Both the position numbers and the translations under genes were made by a program. Shown here in pieces: positions 61,401 through 64,000 of a DNA stretch of 64,000 nt (within the stretch, counting starts at the first letter, position 1; every line of letters begins with the position of its first letter). The DNA comes from Phoebastria nigripes (taxonomy: Eukaryota > Chordata > Aves > Procellariiformes > Diomedeidae), in assembly GCA_035582835.1 (NCBI GenBank), contig JAYKAV010002519.1, positions 310,001-374,000 on the forward strand. The letters run 5' to 3'. The notes below the pieces were generated by a model. The model searched no databases. It saw nothing but the letters and a program-made list of their open reading frames with translations, and was not told the origin of the DNA.

Positions 61401-64000
61401 TTCAATTAGTTTCACCATAATTTCTATATTTTTATATAAGATTTTATACAGTAATTTTACTGTGGATCTATATCCCATGCTTGTGCTCCCATTATAGATA
61501 TGATGTAGAGCTAATTTAAGCTTTCACCTTGTAAATCTGCAATGGCAGTTATACTCACTCCAAGCACAAAGGTGATGGGTATTTCTATAGCCCTCACTTC
61601 AGGAGAGGTTTCTGTGGGCCTAAACACAGAACATATTCAAAGGATAATAAAGGCTTCAGTACTAAGGAATTGTTCACGAGTGCAAAACCTTCCCTTTTAA
61701 GTTGTGCAGGATCAGATTGACTTGTTATTTCTTNTGATATGCCTCTAACTTTTCCATAGCTGTAGAAATTAAAGCTCTGGACAATCTCAGCTTAATTACC
61801 CTAGATAGGTGTCCACAACTTCACAGCAATATTGAAATAGATAGTCATTACCAGGGCATGTCTGCCCAGACAGGTGAGTCAGCTGGATATGGGCCAGCTG
61901 AAACGTTGGCAAAGCCATAGCTACATTAGCAAATCCTCTTGGTTTAAAAGCTGATTTTTCTACATGTTCCAAAATTCCATACTTACTGGCTTGCCCTGAA
62001 ATTTGGTGACTTTGATAGGACCGACCACCTGGAAGGTTTCCAGTTCCAAATCTGAGGTCATATAAATAAGGTTTCCCTGAAATAAGGCTCCCCGTATAAA
62101 TGTCGCAAAATGATAGATGCTGCAACCTTCACATGAGAATGTGCAAAACTGTGGATCAAATCAATGTTCATATTTCAAAGGCATTTGGAAGGGTTGTACT
62201 TCTGCTGGTATCTGAGTCTCATTTTCCACCTTCTGAGAGATATCACCTCCAAAAGTCTTTTCTGGGAGAGATTAACACGTGTGGTACATATATTCAGGCA
62301 CTGGCACACCAGCTAGAAGATGATAACATCCAGCATGATGAAAGAAGCACAATTTTTGTTTCAAGGCTGGTATCTATTATATGGGCTAAACAAGCAGAAT
62401 GAAGAGCTGGCTGAAAACACATGTATCTTGGGAATAGATTAGTATGGCATACCAGGACTGCGGCTGAGCAGGCAGGCAAAATCTGGAGATGCCTGGCTGA
62501 TGCAGTGCAGCAAGCACTGCTTGTCGTGAAAGGAGGTAATGAACAGAGGGTGATTCAGGTTATATAGCCAGGGCAATGCCCAACCATCCACCCAGCCAGT
62601 GTCTGCTGCCCATACATGTATTCACATTTGAAACAATAGAGGGTGTCAGGCAACAAAAGAACTGGTTTCAAGTGCAAATGACTTATACAACTCTAATGGG
62701 TGACTGAAAGAGTATAGAGCTAATGGTAGCAAGGGGGAGACATAAAAGTATTTTGTGGTTCTAAGAAGAGGAAAGAAGTAATAATGTTACATCTATCATA
62801 TATTTCAAGTTACTATATTCCCTACACAATAAGTCAAGTTTGTTGACACTAGGTCTGTGAATTCCTTTGGTAGCCTGATAACTTCAGAAAGCACCTTTTG
62901 TTTGGCCACAACAATGCCCACGATAAAACATGAATCGAAACTAGAATTTAGAAAGTATCAGTAACTGATGAGAAAGTAGAAATATTTTACTGCTGCTTCT
63001 TCCCTTTCTTTTTGGAAAGTAGAGAGTAAATGAAAAAAATGGGAACCTAGAAATTAAATGACAGAAACTTTGTTTACATGAATGTAAAACTGCACGGTGC
63101 AGAAGAGTTCAGACCTCTGGAAGCTATGAAATGTATGCCTTCTTTGATCTGTGCTGTAAAACACCAATGGCACATATTCACTCCTTTCGTCTTTGAACAC
63201 TTATTAACAGGAGTACCTACACCTTTGTCAGTCAATCAGTGAAGAAGCCTACTCCACCAGATGAACACTGAATTAGGTAAATCTCACAACTCCTTCCCTT
63301 CCTTTTACAAGCACACAANCACATTCAGTACCGTATTTTCAAATATCATGACCACAGTCATCTCATCCCAAACTGCTGACAGTCTCCCTGGCAGTCCTTC
63401 TGCTAGCATAGTCTACAGGACACAACACTGAAACGTGGGACATCAAAACTCTCAAATCATGTGTAGCTTTTTCCTTTGGTTACCCAGCTGGAGGTCTGAC
63501 AGAAAGGATCAGCCCCTTGTTAGGGGGCACAGCCCATCCCTTTGGCTTTAATTTAAAAGCACATCTTTGCAAAGCAGCTCTGTGGTACCCTTCAGTCAGC
63601 CTTATCTATTAACACAGTGAATAGGATGGTGACTGTATTTTAATTCTTACAAAGAAATCTGGAGTTTTAATTTTTTTATAGCACAGCTATTTGTTTTTTT
63701 GAAGAAGTGAATTCCGTTACTGAACAACAAGACCTGTAGTAGAATGACTCTAATTGTGCAAAAATTGACTGTGATGATTCTTTTAAACAGTAAGTTAATT
63801 AAGTTAACATTAAGTTAATTTATTTTCCTTCCATATTGCACTGGGTGTCCACAAAGACTCTACTTCATTTGCAGAAAAGTACATGGAAAACAATTTTCAG
63901 AGTAGCACCTCTGAGGAATCATTGAAATCAAGCCTCAGCTTTGCACTTAGAAGCCTCTGTGTTACGTTGTGCTTATATAAAAGCACCACCTCAGTTGTTG

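Larger units (their letters stand above)
56011..64000. other. unassigned AT-rich DNA to the window end
   Basis: Nearly 8 kb with no recognised gene or transposon. TGTTTATA-like low complexity lies at about 57,950-58,040 and an A/G tract at 58,365-58,413. Two ORFs of about 100 codons on opposite strands overlap at 62,100-62,125 (minus 61,796-62,125, plus 62,100-62,402). Neither resembles a known protein, and the minus one starts only with TTG. AAGTTAAT repeats lie near 63,790-63,822. Confidence 0.65.

Noticed and set aside
61796..62402. Overlapping divergent ORFs of 109 and 100 codons
   Set aside because: No recognisable domain, the minus one opens with TTG, and the shared region has no promoter-like or conserved signal I can support.
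1..64000. Search for CRISPR arrays, tRNA/rRNA genes, operons or a multi-gene defence-type system
   Set aside because: None seen. The window is vertebrate (bird) DNA with only LINE and LTR remnants and no set of real genes.

Overview
This window looks like bird genomic DNA, probably an AT-rich, gene-poor part of a large chromosome or a very long intron. The main evidence is its repeats. It carries several Chicken Repeat 1 (CR1) LINE copies with the CR1 3' end and ATTCTATG/ATTCT tails, one solo LTR of a type common in birds, almost no other interspersed repeats, and a CpG-poor background. The species cannot be fixed from the sequence alone. The first 71 bases are an assembly gap. About 43 single N calls are scattered through the rest.

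Layout: 72-237 is an AAAAG array next to the gap. 238-22,960 is mostly unassigned AT-rich DNA holding a GC-rich island (about 7,488-7,725), three separate 22-bp tandem duplications, and a 65-codon ORF with a signal-peptide-like start (12,670). 22,961-23,611 is a minus-strand CR1. 27,265-27,341 is a 67-base A tract. 28,612-29,169 is a solo LTR with a TATA box, a CRE palindrome and an ATTAAA signal. 29,566-29,932 holds A/T tracts and a possible poly(A)-tailed retroposed piece. 29,957-31,146 is a decayed plus-strand CR1. 38,815-39,265 and about 40,285-40,400 are old, diverged CR1 pieces. 46,822-48,075 is the best-kept CR1, with 376 uninterrupted codons of reverse transcriptase ORF. 49,491-49,548 is a CR1 3' stub. 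51,883-52,001 is a near-perfect foldback hairpin. 55,720-56,010 is a second GC-rich island with a G-quadruplex motif. The rest, up to 64,000, is unassigned AT-rich DNA.

I found no host protein-coding gene, tRNA, rRNA, known miRNA or CRISPR that I can support. The only protein-coding sequence I can recognise is dead reverse transcriptase from CR1. There is no set of genes working together, and I see no evidence for a new multi-gene system. The most unusual unexplained structures are the foldback hairpin at 51,883-52,001, the poly(A)-tailed fragment at 29,702-29,922 and the G-rich island near 55.7 kb.
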